From: Cylindrodendrum hubeiense
Taxonomy: Eukaryota > Ascomycota > Sordariomycetes > Hypocreales > Nectriaceae
Reading direction: 5' to 3'
Assembly: GCA_014621425.1 (NCBI GenBank)
Contig: JAANBB010000154.1
Span: forward strand, 1-64,000
Length of the DNA stretch: 64,000 nt
In this document: positions 47,543 through 59,900 of the stretch, one piece after another
Numbering within the stretch: the stretch's first letter is position 1
Layout of the letters: the number at the start of each line of letters is the position of its first letter
Made by a program: the position numbers and the translations under genes
The notes under the pieces: generated by a model
What the model was told of the DNA's origin: nothing
What the model saw: only the letters and a program-made list of their open reading frames with translations
Databases searched by the model: none

Positions 47543-49452
47543 ATGATGACCCGACGCATGGTGAGCCGCTCTCCCCCACCTCCCGACAGCCTCGCTCCCT
47601 TGGTTCTTGCCATGAATCTCTAGCCATGAATCTCTAGCTAACCTCTCTTTCGCGCCATCCAGGTCCGGGCCATCGTCCAGCTCGCGAGCGCCGCCACCTT
47701 CACCTTCCTCGTCGTCTTTCTCCTCGACCGGAATTACCGAGTCCTCCCTAACGCCATCCATGGCTATATGCCCTCTCACCACCCGGGCCTAGTGATAACC
47801 GACGTTACCGTCGCCACATGTTCCAGTCTCAACCTTTTCTCCTCATGCGACCTCGATCCTAAGAAATGGCATCGCCTCGACAAAGACCTGTATCTCGGCA
47901 AGACCTGGATCTCGACTGCATACATCTTTGTCAGCCGCAAGCATGAGGAGGAGCTCACCGAGGACGACAAGGTGGTAGTGGATGTTTCTGTCGGCAGACT
48001 CCAACCTGCCCCCAAGGGCGAGTCGGACGAACGGTGGGAAAAGCGCCCGAATGGCCTATGGATCAAGCGATCAGCCAAGCCGAAAGCGAGCGACTCGAAC
48101 CAGGCTGTGACGGAACTCGATGTTCTCTTCGGAGACGATGCTGTCGAAGCCAGAGACGGCTGGGCCATTACGGGTACTCCTCTGCTCCTCAAGACAGGCG
48201 GCCACCTGCCCTGCGTGCAGCTGTCTGTCCGCCAGGGTCCCCATCGTGAGATCAAGAAGCCCGTGCCCAGAATCGGGCAGCATGGCCGCTTCAAGATCTT
48301 GCAGATTGGTGATTTGCATCTTAGCACCGGTGTTGGCAAATGCCGCGAACCTGTGCCAGACTCGTACAACGGTGGCCACTGTGACGCCGACCCCAGGACC
48401 CTGGATTTTGTCGCCAGGATCCTTGATGAGGAGAAGCCTGACTTTGTCGTACTAAGTGGGGACCAAGTCAATGGAGACACAGCTCCGGATGCGCCAACGG
48501 TCAGTCCTCGAATCTCATAGCTAACTCAGCTCACTAACCCTTCGCAGGCCATCTACAAGTGGGCGTCTCTCCTGGTTGAGCGCAAGCTTCCGTACGCCGC
48601 CATTTTTGGCAACCACGATGACGAAAAGACCATGTCTCGCGAGGCTCAGATGGCTCTCATGGAATCGCTTCCCTACTCCCTTTCTGCCGCCGGCCCTGCT
48701 GATATCGACGGCGTGGGCAACTACTACGTCGAGATTCTTGCACGTGGCAAGTCGGACCACTCGGCCTTGACCATTTACTTCTTCGACACCCACGCCTACT
48801 CTTCCGATGAACGCAAGTACCCTGGCTATGACTGGGTGAAGCCCAATCAGATTGAGTGGTTCAAGAAGACGGCCGCCAGCCTTAAGAAGAACCACCAGCA
48901 GTATACCCACCGCCACATGGATATCGCCTTTATCCACATTCCCATGACGGAATACGCCGACCCCGCGTTGCCCCGTGTTGGTGCGTGGACGGAGGGTGTT
49001 ACTGCCCCGGTATTCAACTCGGGCTTCCGCGATGCTCTGGTCGAAGAAAACATCCTCATGGTCAGCGCTGGACAGTAAGTCATGCCTTGCTTCTCTCTCA
49101 TCCAACCCATATCTAACACAACCCCCTTAGTGATCACTGTAACGATTATTGCTCGCTCACTTCGGAAGGCGAGGACGAAGAAAATAAGACTCCAGCCATG
49201 TGGATGTGCTACGCTGGCGGCGCCGGTTTCGGTGGCTACGCCGGCTACGGCGGTTACGTCCGCAGGTTACGTCTCTTTGAGGTTGACATGAACGAGGCCC
49301 GAATCAAGACTTGGAAGAGGCTCGAGTACGGTGACACTGCTGCTCGTATCGACGAGCAGATTATTGTCGACGGCGGTAAGGCTAAGGGAAAGGCCCCTGA
49401 CGCCCCACCACCCCCGGCCGAGGCCGAGGCCCCGGCTCCGGCCCAGGCATAG
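47543..49452 (+). CDS. DCR2: Dcr2-type calcineurin-like phosphoesterase
   Basis: Four exons (47543-47560, 47663-48499, 48548-49074, 49131-49452) join to 567 aa. The first exon encodes only MMTRRM; the 102-nt intron after it precedes a hydrophobic segment (residues ~10-24), giving a single N-terminal membrane anchor. The metallophosphatase motifs are all present: GDLHLS (~222), GDQVNGD (~272), GNHDD (~306), HIPMTEY (~417) and GQHDHCND (~460). Yeast Dcr2 is a dosage-dependent cell-cycle regulator that promotes G1 progression and counters Ire1 in the unfolded-protein response; a similar role is inferred. The C-terminus ends in an Ala/Pro/Glu-rich tail. The conserved GGAGFGGYAGYGGYVRR near the end is typical of the fungal family. 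Confidence 0.92.
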
Positions 49453-50179
49453 GATGAGACCCCCTAACTCCCAGGTCCCGAGTCCATCCACACGACTTAT
49501 ATACATTTTTCGACCTATGCCTTTTGGAAAGATATCCCCGTCGAGCATCGAGCGCCTCTCTCCCAAGCCAGCGTCGTCGCCATCGATATTTTTTTCACGG
49601 CGATTTCTCCCCTATATGTTTTGTTTTGAGTCACATCTTCTCTTCTTGTATCCATGTCTTAGGGAAGGCGGTTTTGTTTTCATCGAGTCGGTCGCTACAC
49701 ACTATAGAACTGGGGGGTGGGTTGTCCACCTTGGCATACGGATCCCGTTTCGTCTTTGGATGTTGATGGGAGTGAAAACGGTGTCTTTCGTTTCGTTATT
49801 GCGGTTGTATTGTATGATATCTGGAGAAAAAAGATCCCACTTCTGCTTTGGGTGGTGCATACGGACGGGTGGGATGGGGATGGAGTGGATATACATGGCG
49901 CTGTTTCTGATGCAAGATTATGTCTACTGTGATGTGATGCGATATCGACCATCTGACAAGATGTCATAAGCACTTTCATCAACGGATGCTCGTTTCTCGC
50001 TTTTTGTGAATCAATATTCCTCATCTTCGTGTTTGTCATGTACGTCGTGAAGCGTACATCCCAACTCCATCGCTGAAGCCAACAAGCATACCCAATCCCA
50101 ACGCCTATGCTGGTAATAAATCACAAAATGCCCCATAAAACGCATGCCCCTAGAATTACAACATGCCCGTGAAGCCATG
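49453..50179. other. Shared 3' region of convergent DCR2 and NLR genes
   Basis: Both flanking genes end here. The sequence is T-rich on the plus strand after the DCR2 stop. No coding frame is supported. Confidence 0.6.
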
Positions 50180-53100
50180 TCACTTGCCGTCCTCACGTCG
50201 CCCCTCCCTCAGCATCTCCAGCAGCTTAGACACCTTGTCCATCCGGCTCACTGCAAAAAACTCCTCATTCTCGTACATCTCCCGCAGCTTTGACCCCGTG
50301 GCGAGGACCTGCTCGTTAGAGTAGAGGTCGCGTGCGGTGATCCTGATGGCGAGGACCTCGAGGTAGAGCGACTCGGCAAGCTCAAACGCCGTGGCGAGAG
50401 ATGCGTTTCGCGGATCAGATGTGGGCGATACTTCGCCATCTTTGTCGTTGGTATTGCGAGATTCGAAGCTCAGGCCGTTTTCCTCGGCTATGGAGTTTGC
50501 ATGAAATCGCGCGCTGAGGGCCATGTTCTCCATCGTCGTAGTGTACGCAGGGTGCGCGCGGCCCAGCGTCGGTGCCATGATATCCAGGGCCCGCTGGTAC
50601 TTCACGCGCGCCTCAGCGTATCGACAGCGCATGTCGTCGATGACGGCGAGCTTCTGGATGGCGTGGGCGGTGCTGGGATGCTGGGGCCCGAGGGTCCTCG
50701 TCTTGATGTCGACGGACTGGGTGTAGAGCTGCTCGGCCTCGTCGATGGCGTTGCTGGCTTTGGATATGTGCGCGAGGTCCTCCAAAGCCTCGAGCGTCAT
50801 TGGGTGGCTCTGGCCGAAGAGGTTCTGATACGATATGTAGACGCGGCGGTACAGCGCCTGTGCTTCTTCCATCTTGCCAAGGCGCTCGAGCGTGGCTGCG
50901 AGCTTCTGCACGGTTCCGACTGTTGTAATATCCGTGGGTCCGAGGGCTTCCTCTTGCTGCTGCTCGAGTGTCTCATACTGGTCTTCCGCACGATCGAGTT
51001 CCCCTTGGGCTGCAGCCACGGAGGCTCTGGCCAAGGCGACACGGAAGCCAAGGGCATTGTCGATGGAGGCCATATTGATGCTGGAGAGGACCTCCTGGCT
51101 CCGCTGTACCTCGTTGGCCTGCTGGAGGAGGGATGCCAGAGATAAAGAGGTCTGTATTCTTTCGATGGGGTCCATTTTATCCTTCTGCTTCAGGGCCAAT
51201 TCGAAGCACCCGATTGCCTGGTCCAGAGCTCCCTGCGTCATACACACGTTGCCTAACACCTGCCACGCAACGTCGGCGTCATCTGGAATTCCCTTCAGCA
51301 CACTGGACCAGTCATCATAGCATGTCTTCGCATGGGGGGCCATGATTCTTCCAAAGTCGTGAATCTCCGGTAGTTTCAATGAATCTACCTCCTTCTGGCG
51401 AATGCCGTCGACACAGACGTTGCAAGCCAGCCATGCGTTATCAACTTGTTCAGATGCCGTAAGGGAACCACGAACGTGGTCTCGCGCTGAAGTTTCGAGC
51501 ATGAAGTAGCCAAAGGAGGGAGAGGAGGCAGAAGATGAATTCTGGGATGACTCAGGGGACTCGGGTGGAGACAACACTTGAATGAAGTTTTCGTTCAGGA
51601 GATGCTGGAAAACATCACCCACATGGCTAAAATCCTGGAATGCTGTACATAGTGAGTAATAATCATCCTGGGTTGAGTCAGTTTTCTTACCGTTCATCTC
51701 TTTAAAGGCACCCATAAACCTTTCTGGTGCCGTCCTCAATTGCGAGGTGGCACAGAACAGCGCAACGGGGATAAAGGATGTCGAGAGCATCGCGCTTATC
51801 CTAAGGATAGTTTTCGTGACGGGCGACTGGTCAATGGTTGATCCGAGAAGGTGTAATGGCACCCTGTAGCCCATATTTTGCTCATAGTCTACCACTGTAG
51901 AGCCCGTTTGTCGGATTGTTGATGCCGCCATGGCTATGCTCTGTGGGTGATTTTGCAGACTCTTAGCGATTCTCAAAGCAGCCTCGACTGTTGTCTGTCA
52001 GCTTTGCTGGGTCAAAGTCACTCTAGTTTCATACCTTGTTCTGGTTTCTCCAATGCATGATCCCCAACCACTGAGCCTATCAACTTCACTCCTTGGTCAT
52101 CGGTCATCGATTCTATATGAAGCTTCGTGCCCCACGCACAGCAGTTGCTGTCCCGGGACGTTAGTATGATCTGTCCCGAGAGCGTTAAAGGAATAAAGTC
52201 GAAGATGTCGTATGATGGCTCCACGTTGTCAAAAATGAGCAGCCACTTGTCGTTTTCGGGTCGAAGAAGCCAGTCCTTAACGGCCCGAACCACCGACTTA
52301 ACTCGTAACGTATCTAGTTGTAAGATGCTCTTAACCTTGAGCATGTCTTCGACGCCAGTAAGCCCAAGGTCATTTTCGACCTGGCTCCTCGGCGCATCTT
52401 TTGTGTAATGTGTTACCAGAGCATTGGCAAACTCGAGGTAGCTCGCAACCACAGTCTCCCAGCTTTCTGCCCAGATCCAGAAGACAAAGGAGATTTCATG
52501 CCTGTGCTTTTCGGCATAGTATCTAGCTAGCGTGGTCTTGCCGGTTCCAGGAAGCCCCAGAAGGTTTGCAATGGCGAAATGCAGCTCGTGGGGTTCCATG
52601 AGAGGCTTCAGAACAGCTTCCAGGTTTTCAACGAGATCCTCGCGAGGTATGATGATGCTTGGTTCGGTGGGAAGCTTGTATGGTATCTCAAATCCAGCCG
52701 ACATATATTCCAGATGATGGACTAAATGGCAGTGTCAGTCTATGTTGGATCTGTGGCATTGTGCGATCTTACCTGCTGCCAAATCAAACGGCTTTCGTTT
52801 TGCTTCCATCAGGTCCGATGTTCGGCCTTTGTCAATCATTTCGCGAAACCTAGCGATGAAAGTCTTGTAGTTGGAATCGCGCCCTTCGAACTTGACCAGG
52901 TCAGAGTGCGTCGCCTTCAAGCCAATCTGCGTGCCATCAGACCCCTGCATGGAATGCCGCTTGTCTACAATGAAGCCATCGCTGGACTTTTTTGTCTCGT
53001 GGAATGACAACCTGGGCAGATTGGCCGTAATGGCCTTGAACGCCTCCATTTGGTTCTCCAGCCATTCGATATCGCTGGGCTGTGGTTCCGTCGAGAAGCT

Positions 53101-53790
53101 CCGCGAGCTACGGGCGCTCCGTGAGCCCTTGTAATCGTTTTCCAACCCGGACGTGGTGCGCCGGATGACGTTGGCGAGCGGCGACGGGGATGAGGGCCGG
53201 CCAGGCGACAGGGTCCCAAAGAAGGCGACTCCGCACGTCGACAGCTCAATGTCCTTGAGTTGCAGGTCGATGGCCTCGCTGGAGATGATGAGGGCGCGCT
53301 TGACGATCCAGCCGCCGAGGCTGTGGGCGATGAAGAAGAGCGGGCGGCGCGCTGTGCCGTCGCGGCTGCGCTGGGCGCCGAGCTCCTTGACCATGTCGAG
53401 GGCGCGGCCGTAGAGGACATTGCGGACGAGATAGCGGTAGTTGACGCCGTCAGAGATGTACCCGTACGTCATGATGCGCGCGTTGGGGATGTCCTTTGCC
53501 AGCAGTTCTTGGAGCCATGCTTTGGGTCTCGCCTTGGGTTCTGCCGTGGTGGTCCATGAGCGGAATCCCTCGCCACCAAGGCCATGGACGGCTACGATGC
53601 TGTTGAGAGTCAGTTTTACAAATTACATACACGGGTCCCGCATAGACACTCACTCAATCTCGGCATGCTCAGGGTTTCGCACTATTTGCAGGCCGCTGCT
53701 CTCGCCAGTCCTCGATCTCGAGACAACCGACACGGCGCCTCGCACACGATGAAGCAGGCCTCTCAGCGGCTCGAGGGCGTCTGTGGCCAT
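50180..53790 (-). CDS. NLR-like protein: alpha/beta hydrolase, NB-ARC, TPR
   Basis: Four exons (complement of 53654-53790, 52773-53599, 52035-52721, 50180-51987) join to 1152 aa; introns are 47-54 nt. Residues ~45-300 are an alpha/beta hydrolase with VAVHGLGGEG and nucleophile elbow AHSLGG (Ser ~139), like the PGAP1/lipase-type effector domains of fungal NLRs. The NB-ARC part has Walker A GLPGTGKTT (Lys ~383), Walker B WLLIFDNVE and GQIILTSRD. The last ~450 residues are TPR-like repeats (AWQVLGNVCMTQGALDQAIGCFELAL, then units with LGPQHPSTA and LGRAHPAY). Fungal proteins of this build are STAND switches implicated in heterokaryon incompatibility and xenorecognition. A 48-nt stretch near 51650-51700 could be an in-frame intron. 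The neighbour at 54644 may be functionally linked. Confidence 0.9.
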
Positions 53791-54643
53791 TCGGGCAGAT
53801 TATTGGACGCTTTCAGCCACGGTGGCAGACAGTGCTCATCTTGAAAAGGGAATACCAAGTGGATGGAGATGGTTGACGTCTGCTAAGTTCAGGCTGACGG
53901 TAGGTGTTGATAAAGGCACTGTCCAAGACAACGGCGTATGTGGTCAGCGGGGGCCAGTGGAGCAGCCGGCGGGATGATTCACTCTCCCCAGTATCCCCAG
54001 CGGAGGCCCGTGGGTGGCTTAGCGGGCTCAGTACTTTGTTCCAGTGGTCCAGCGGGTTTGTCACGGGGCGTCCGCGGTGGCGTTGTAGGCGGCCTGGCGG
54101 CCTGGCGGCGCGGCCAACAAGGCTGTGGCTGATGACGCTCTCCCATGACCACACCACACCATCACAAGTAGCACTCGCCGGCAAGGAATGTCAGCCAACT
54201 CAAACAGAGGGGGCTCGAAGTGTTTCATTTCGCAAGGAGCAGGGCGATTTTAAGCAGTCGACTTTTATATTTCCAAGCTGTAAAGCGGGGGTATGTGTTC
54301 CTTGATCTCATTCATTTCTCTCTCTTCCTTGACTATCTGTCGATTATCCAGACATCTATAAGTCCAATCTGATTTAGCCCGAGGTTGCTGTGCTATGGAA
54401 AGATTCGAATTATTTCCAACGTTTAATCCCGTCATACAATCATTCATGTGCCCTCTAAGGCACGTAACCATGGTATCTTATGCAAATTATCTTCAAATCA
54501 AAACGTATCCAGGGACCATAGACTCCTCCACCTCAAAACATCAAACCGCAAATATACAAGTCCCAGTAACGCCACATAGGTCGCTCACTCTGACAATCTC
54601 TAAACGTATTATCATCCTCGAATCACACATTACATCATTCCGT
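53791..54643. other. Promoter side of the NLR-like gene
   Basis: 853 bases between the NLR start and the stop of the next gene on the same strand. It must contain the NLR promoter and the 3' end of the 295-aa gene. The part nearer 54.3-54.6 kb is A/T-rich. No gene seen. Confidence 0.55.
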
Positions 54644-55531
54644 TCATCCAACAACCTCCAGATCAAATCCAAGATCCGTCAAAATCTCATCCCACTCCTG
54701 CTCCTCAACGCTCTTCTCCGGCGGCTCCTCCGTCTCGGGCGTCGGCGGGGACAAATACTCTGCGTTGCCCTCAACCGGCTTCCCCACCATCTCAGGCCAG
54801 TAGTCGGAGCCATCGCGCACCGCGAGCCCGTGTTTCTGCCCCAGGAACACTCGCCCCAGCTTTGCCCGCTTGCCGTCCACCTTCTCTAGTCGCACCAGGC
54901 GGTAGCCCAGAAACACAATCATCTCCTCGTCGTACGTGGCCGAGTATCCTGTCTCGCGGACCACCTGTGCATGCACGCCGCCACCGATGCGTACGCCCGT
55001 GTGAGGGTCCACGGGGACCTTGCCCGAGGCGCCCACACCCTTTGACTGTCCGGACTCGTCCTTGACCTCGAGGCTGACAAGCGTCACGATGTCGGTGATG
55101 AAATACCCCTGGTCGTGATTGTCGCGCAACAGCTCAAACAGTTCCTCAAAGTACTGCTTGTTCTTGAGCAGTTCCTTGAACTTCTCGCCGGGTGAGTCCA
55201 TGTGCCAGAGGCGCGCCACGGTAGCTACCTTCTCGCTGCTGTCCTCCTTTGCGCGCTCCACAAAGCCCTCGAGGATCTCGTTTATGGACGCCGAAACCCT
55301 GGCATCCTTGATGCGGCGCTGCCAGAACTTGACGTTGCGGACCTGGATGGGCTTCGGATCTAGGTCGCTGACAAGCTCACGGGGGAGCTTGTTGGATCGG
55401 TACGGGATACGCTTCTCTGTAGGTAGGTCGGGATACTTGACGACGCTGCCGATGAGCTTGTCGCGATATTCGCCAGCGTCAAGACGAGGCTGGATGAGCC
55501 AGAGCGGCTTCGTGTCGTGGGAGTGAGACAT
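54644..55531 (-). CDS. Uncharacterised fungal protein, possibly gasdermin-like
   Basis: Single exon, 295 aa, ATG at 55529-55531. No signal peptide or membrane helix. Residues ~77-140 are predicted helical and charged. From ~142 the pattern changes to alternating hydrophobic strands: GYFITDIVTLVSLEV, a Gly/Val-rich hairpin-like stretch at 165-190, then DEEMIVFLGYRLVRL at 201-215. The tail (~260-295) is acidic and Pro-rich, ending in EEQEWDEILTDLGFD. This order (helices, 'YFITD' strand, glycine-rich hairpin, 'YRLVRL' strand) reminds me of fungal RCD-1/HET-Q1-type gasdermin homologues, which are cytosolic pore-forming cell-death effectors released by proteolysis. The resemblance is from memory, and no diagnostic residue proves it. 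It lies next to the NLR-like gene on the same strand. The reading frame itself is well supported. Confidence 0.6.
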   Translation of the reverse strand: MSHSHDTKPLWLIQPRLDAGEYRDKLIGSVVKYPDLPTEKRIPYRSNKLPRELVSDLDPKPIQVRNVKFWQRRIKDARVSASINEILEGFVERAKEDSSEKVATVARLWHMDSPGEKFKELLKNKQYFEELFELLRDNHDQGYFITDIVTLVSLEVKDESGQSKGVGASGKVPVDPHTGVRIGGGVHAQVVRETGYSATYDEEMIVFLGYRLVRLEKVDGKRAKLGRVFLGQKHGLAVRDGSDYWPEMVGKPVEGNAEYLSPPTPETEEPPEKSVEEQEWDEILTDLGFDLEVVG

Positions 55532-56956
55532 TGGCTCCGTCTCCGTCTTCGTCTCTGTGGTTGTGGTTGTGGTTGATGCCTTGCCGGTGATGATCGTGTT
55601 GTTGCTTAGTTGGGCGTCGGGTGTTAACTCAGGAGGAGAAACCCGTAATATTCTGAAGAGAAAGACTCTGATTTAGCCTCGGTCTCTTCTCGAGTTGGGT
55701 TGGATTATATTGAGTTGTGAGTTAACCGTTCAACCTCGATGAAACAGCTTAGGCACTCGCCGTATTTGAGGCACTCGCCGTGTTTGTGACCCCTCGCAGA
55801 GGCCGCCTTCAATCGCAGCCACTTGTCGATGGCATGACGTGGTTGGCCAAAGTGGCGACAGGGGTTACGTCTGCGCCTTGTAAAGTGGCGGTGCAATAGT
55901 CCGTATGACAAAATGACCCAGACATTGATCCCCGCTTTCGCTCCCATATTTTGTGGATTGATTTTGTCACAGCGCCCCGGCATTGCAATGATCCCCGTGA
56001 TCATCTCCCAGGCTCGGTAGTTGTAGTGCTGCCGTTTGCCCCAACTTCCCTGCCAGGCTGCCTCCCAGTTAGCCTCCCAGTTACAGGGTAAGCCGACATA
56101 TTGCGCCGTACGTATGGACCAAGCGCTTCAAATAATCCAATGACATCCACGTGTATCATCTAGACTACAACGTCCGTAAATCGAGCATGAATATGTAGCC
56201 ACTCCATAAATTAACTAGGGGATAATAGTACTTCAGCCAATGTCTGATCAGAATAGTCGAGTAAATTGTCTGCCTATAAGCATTCCCACAACTTTTCCCA
56301 ACGTGAACGCCCAGTTTAAAAGGAAGCACAACCCAACTATTCTATGACTCGCAGTGAATTTGCTACAGTGAAATCCATCACAGATTTACGTCAAGTATAA
56401 GCAAGTTGAGCAGTATATGTGTAAATATATATATATGTATATATTCCCAGGTGCAATATATCTCTCCACCACTCCTTCTTCAACTCCCCAATTCACCTTC
56501 CACAGATGCAATAAAAACAAAGACAATCCGCCATCGCCACCCTCGCAATCAGGAATCCAGAACAAATCCTAATGCTCTGCCCCTTTAATGGTGCTGCCGC
56601 ACGGTCCGCCCCCATCTCCCCAGACGCCTTCCATATCTAGATGCCCGGATATACCCCATACATATAGACGCAAAAAGACAAAAATGCAAGGCATCGCTCG
56701 TAGTCGAGGCCGTCTCCATAGACAACCGATTATAAACAGAAGGAAAAAAACAGCTGGTGTGCGAAGCAACACCATGGGGGATATCAAAAATTTGAAGGAA
56801 AAAGGGAGGGAAAAAGGAAAAGAGAAGTAGAAAACGAGCAATCGGGAACACTACAAAATGCTGGAGCCCAATCATGTGCATGGCTCATCAAAGGATATAA
56901 GTGAAAGGAATTCGAAAAGGGTTGCTCCTTTGAGAGCAGTTGGATGAGCCTCCCGG
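55532..56956. other. Intergenic; no supported gene
   Basis: Contains an 18-bp near-duplication at 55751-55786 (AGGCACTCGCCGTATTTG and one variant) and an A/T microsatellite at about 56425-56452. The end is the 3' flank of the large minus-strand gene. Open frames are short and motif-free. Confidence 0.55.
55751..55786. repeat. 18-bp direct repeat, 2 copies
   Basis: AGGCACTCGCCGTATTTG followed directly by AGGCACTCGCCGTGTTTG, one difference. Confidence 0.9.
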
Positions 56957-59900
56957 CTAAAACGTGAGAACCTCCTGGTGAACCAGTTGCAGCACCCAGT
57001 GTGCCTCATTGCCGTTCGCAAACTGGAAACACCACTTCTTGACATTACCACCCGTGGCGCCTGTCGCAGGCGCGGCGCCCACAACGCCATTGTCGTCTTT
57101 CATTTCCTCCCAGACGCCGCACACGATTCCTCGGGTGCCCATTTGTTGGAAGCATCCGCTGCCCAGCACAGCGTCTAGTAGGATGGCAGGCTTATCCGAG
57201 TCCTTACGTGGGATTGTAGTCACTGTCACCCGCTTCTCCATTCCGTGGTTGGCGCGGAGTGCTTGGCGCCACCCAGGAGGCGGTCGTCGGATCTGCAGGC
57301 TGCAGTTGCCATAGTCTTCCCACTTTGCGGCAGATATGAGAAGGTGGAGTCGAATGCGGATGTTTTCCATTCCCAAGTTTGCAGGACCGCGACCACTGTT
57401 CTCGACACTGATAGATGGCGAGCGAGGAGTGTTAGTGCCGCCGGAGGACGACCCGGGAGTGTAGAGGCTATTTCCATAACCGCTAGCTCGGGTTTGTCGA
57501 TCAATAGAGGATCGAGCAAGGTTGAATGAGTTCCCGCCTCCGGTGAGTCGTTTCAGGAAGCTAGTGGCAGAGAGACTTGATGATGGTGTCGTGCTAGCAC
57601 CATCATGTGAATTGGATGGAGCGCGAACCGAGCTCCTATAGCTATTCTTTCGGCCAAACCAGCTTCTTCGGCGGCTGCTGGTGTCGTCTTCATTACCAGC
57701 AGGGGCTTTTCGTTCGCCGAAGCTTTTGAATCTCGCCTCATTCTCAAGTTCGATAAACTTTTGGTTATTGAGGCGGGCGTGGTGTACCGCCTTGTAAAGA
57801 TTGAAGCAGTCAGGCGCGGTGTGACATCGGAAGCGGAAGTTTCCTCCACCGTGTGAGTTGGAAATGAGGCAATCCTCTTTGACGGCGGAGCGAATTTCAA
57901 GATCGACCGCGGTACTTTGTCGAATCAGTACCAGTGGCGTCAGATCCAATGCCAACATCGGCTTATCATTTGTTCCGTCAAGAGCACCAGAGTGCACGGG
58001 ATAGGCCTCAATTAGGCCAGGGCAAACAATGATAGAACAAAAGGCGGCGGAGATGTCCTTCCACACTCCGGATTTGTCTGACCATTTGGTGATTGAAGCA
58101 GAGAATCTTGTGCCGCTTTCCTCGGGGGCGATCTTTCGGCCATGAAGGCCAGCTTGCGATGCAGAGTTGGATGGCGCGAGGCTGCAAGAAGAGTCGGAGA
58201 GGACTGACTCTACGAGAGGAGGGGGGGCCCGTTCTTGTTTGATACTGACTCCGAGCTCAGTTTCAGGTAGGTCCACACTCTCAATCTCGTCGTCGGAAGA
58301 ATCAGTATCGGATTCTGTTTCGGTGTAGTCTTCGGAAATATCCGTTCCCTCCGTGAGAGAAGTTCCAGCCACAGATGAGCCCTCTGAAGGCAGGTATTCG
58401 TGCTTGAGAGGAGAGGAGGTTCGGCGCTTGATGCGGCCATTGCTCTTGAGCTCAACAGGAGGGCTAAGGGACTGCGACTTGGACGAAGATTGCGGGCTGG
58501 GGCTAGGGCTAAGAGTGCGATGAACTGGGGGTGGGGGTGCTCCATCATCTCGATAAGGTGTGCTGTTGGGACTTTTCTGGAACATGGATGGGTCAGGCCG
58601 CATGTCTTCGCTTAGAGGAGTGCTCCTCTCTTCGGGGCTTCTTTCGTAATAATCATCCTGCGTGGGCGTCTTCTCCAAGTCAGGGTTCTCCGATTGTGTT
58701 GCGGGTGGCGGTGTTGATGGGGCAGTAGAGCGAGATCGATACCGGGACGGCAGGGATCGCCTCGTCGGGGTTTGTGGGCTTGCTGGTGATTCTTCGGTAC
58801 GAGGCGAGCGGGGAGAGTGGGAAGAGAGAGGGGAGCGAGGGGAATGAGAGGAGCGGGGTGAGCGTTTGCTGAGTCCTCGAGCGCCCACTGGGGCATCGCT
58901 CATTCTAAGTTTCGATGGTGTCTCATCCCCGCAAACGCTTGGTTCCGGCTCTCTCGGCGGGACGGGAGCCACGGGAAAGACATCCAGCCAGTCCAGAATT
59001 TGATCCTCGTTATCCGTTGTGAGGGTGAGTAGTTCATGCCAAGGTCGGTCATCGTGTGTACCTCTGATCATGACCACCATATCAAAGTTGCCTTCTCCCG
59101 TTCGCGCGGAGATTATTTCCATGGGGATAGGTGGGAATAGGAGGTATGAACGGCGACCACCACCAGTTTCCCGGATCAGCAGGTCGCCCTTGTCTTCGGG
59201 ATGGCGCTCATTGTCTCGTTGAACCAACTCAACCTGACACTCGAGCCGCTGACCATTTGAATGAGCAAGATCGAGAGAGAAGAAGTCTTTAGCGCTGACT
59301 TGGCGGGCCGTGTCGATGGTGACGTACTCCATAGGAGCAAGCGTTCGAAGATCTCGCGATCTCGTGGTATCGGTGTTGCTGGCGTCTTCGTCCACCAGTC
59401 TGGCGTTCTCTTCTCGATGACGACGTCGGGCCTTGTCCTGCAAGTCCTCAAAATCTCTCAGAAGATAATAAGAGTCATTCGTTCCAATGATTGAGTCGAT
59501 ACACTTGAAAAATTTGGCCATCTGCTTGATTCGGAGGAGGGGACGCTTCAATAGATGGGCCACGTCAACCCGCTCTCCCTCAGCATCGACGATATCGCCA
59601 TACTCATTTCGTGGCATAGCATCCAAGAGAGAATCTTCATCGTCAGGGTTCCCAGAGACTGGGGCGAGGTTGACGACCAAATCTTGGAAGCCTAATCTCC
59701 AGGCATCGAGGTACTTGTGATAAATGGGCACCACACCATGACCCCAGGTGGCCAAACGGCGCATATCTGAGATCGGAGCTTTTCGGTGGGTGATCTTGAG
59801 CTTCTCTAGTGCAACTCCCATATGGATGACAGATTTTGACATGCTGCTCACTCGACTGGTTCGGTTTCCAGAGCCGAAGAGCTCCGTCGCGTTGTCGTCA

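Noticed and set aside
50180..55531. Bacterial-type operon or phage-defence island reading of the NLR region
   Set aside because: Spliceosomal introns and gene-specific promoter gaps show that these are ordinary eukaryotic genes.
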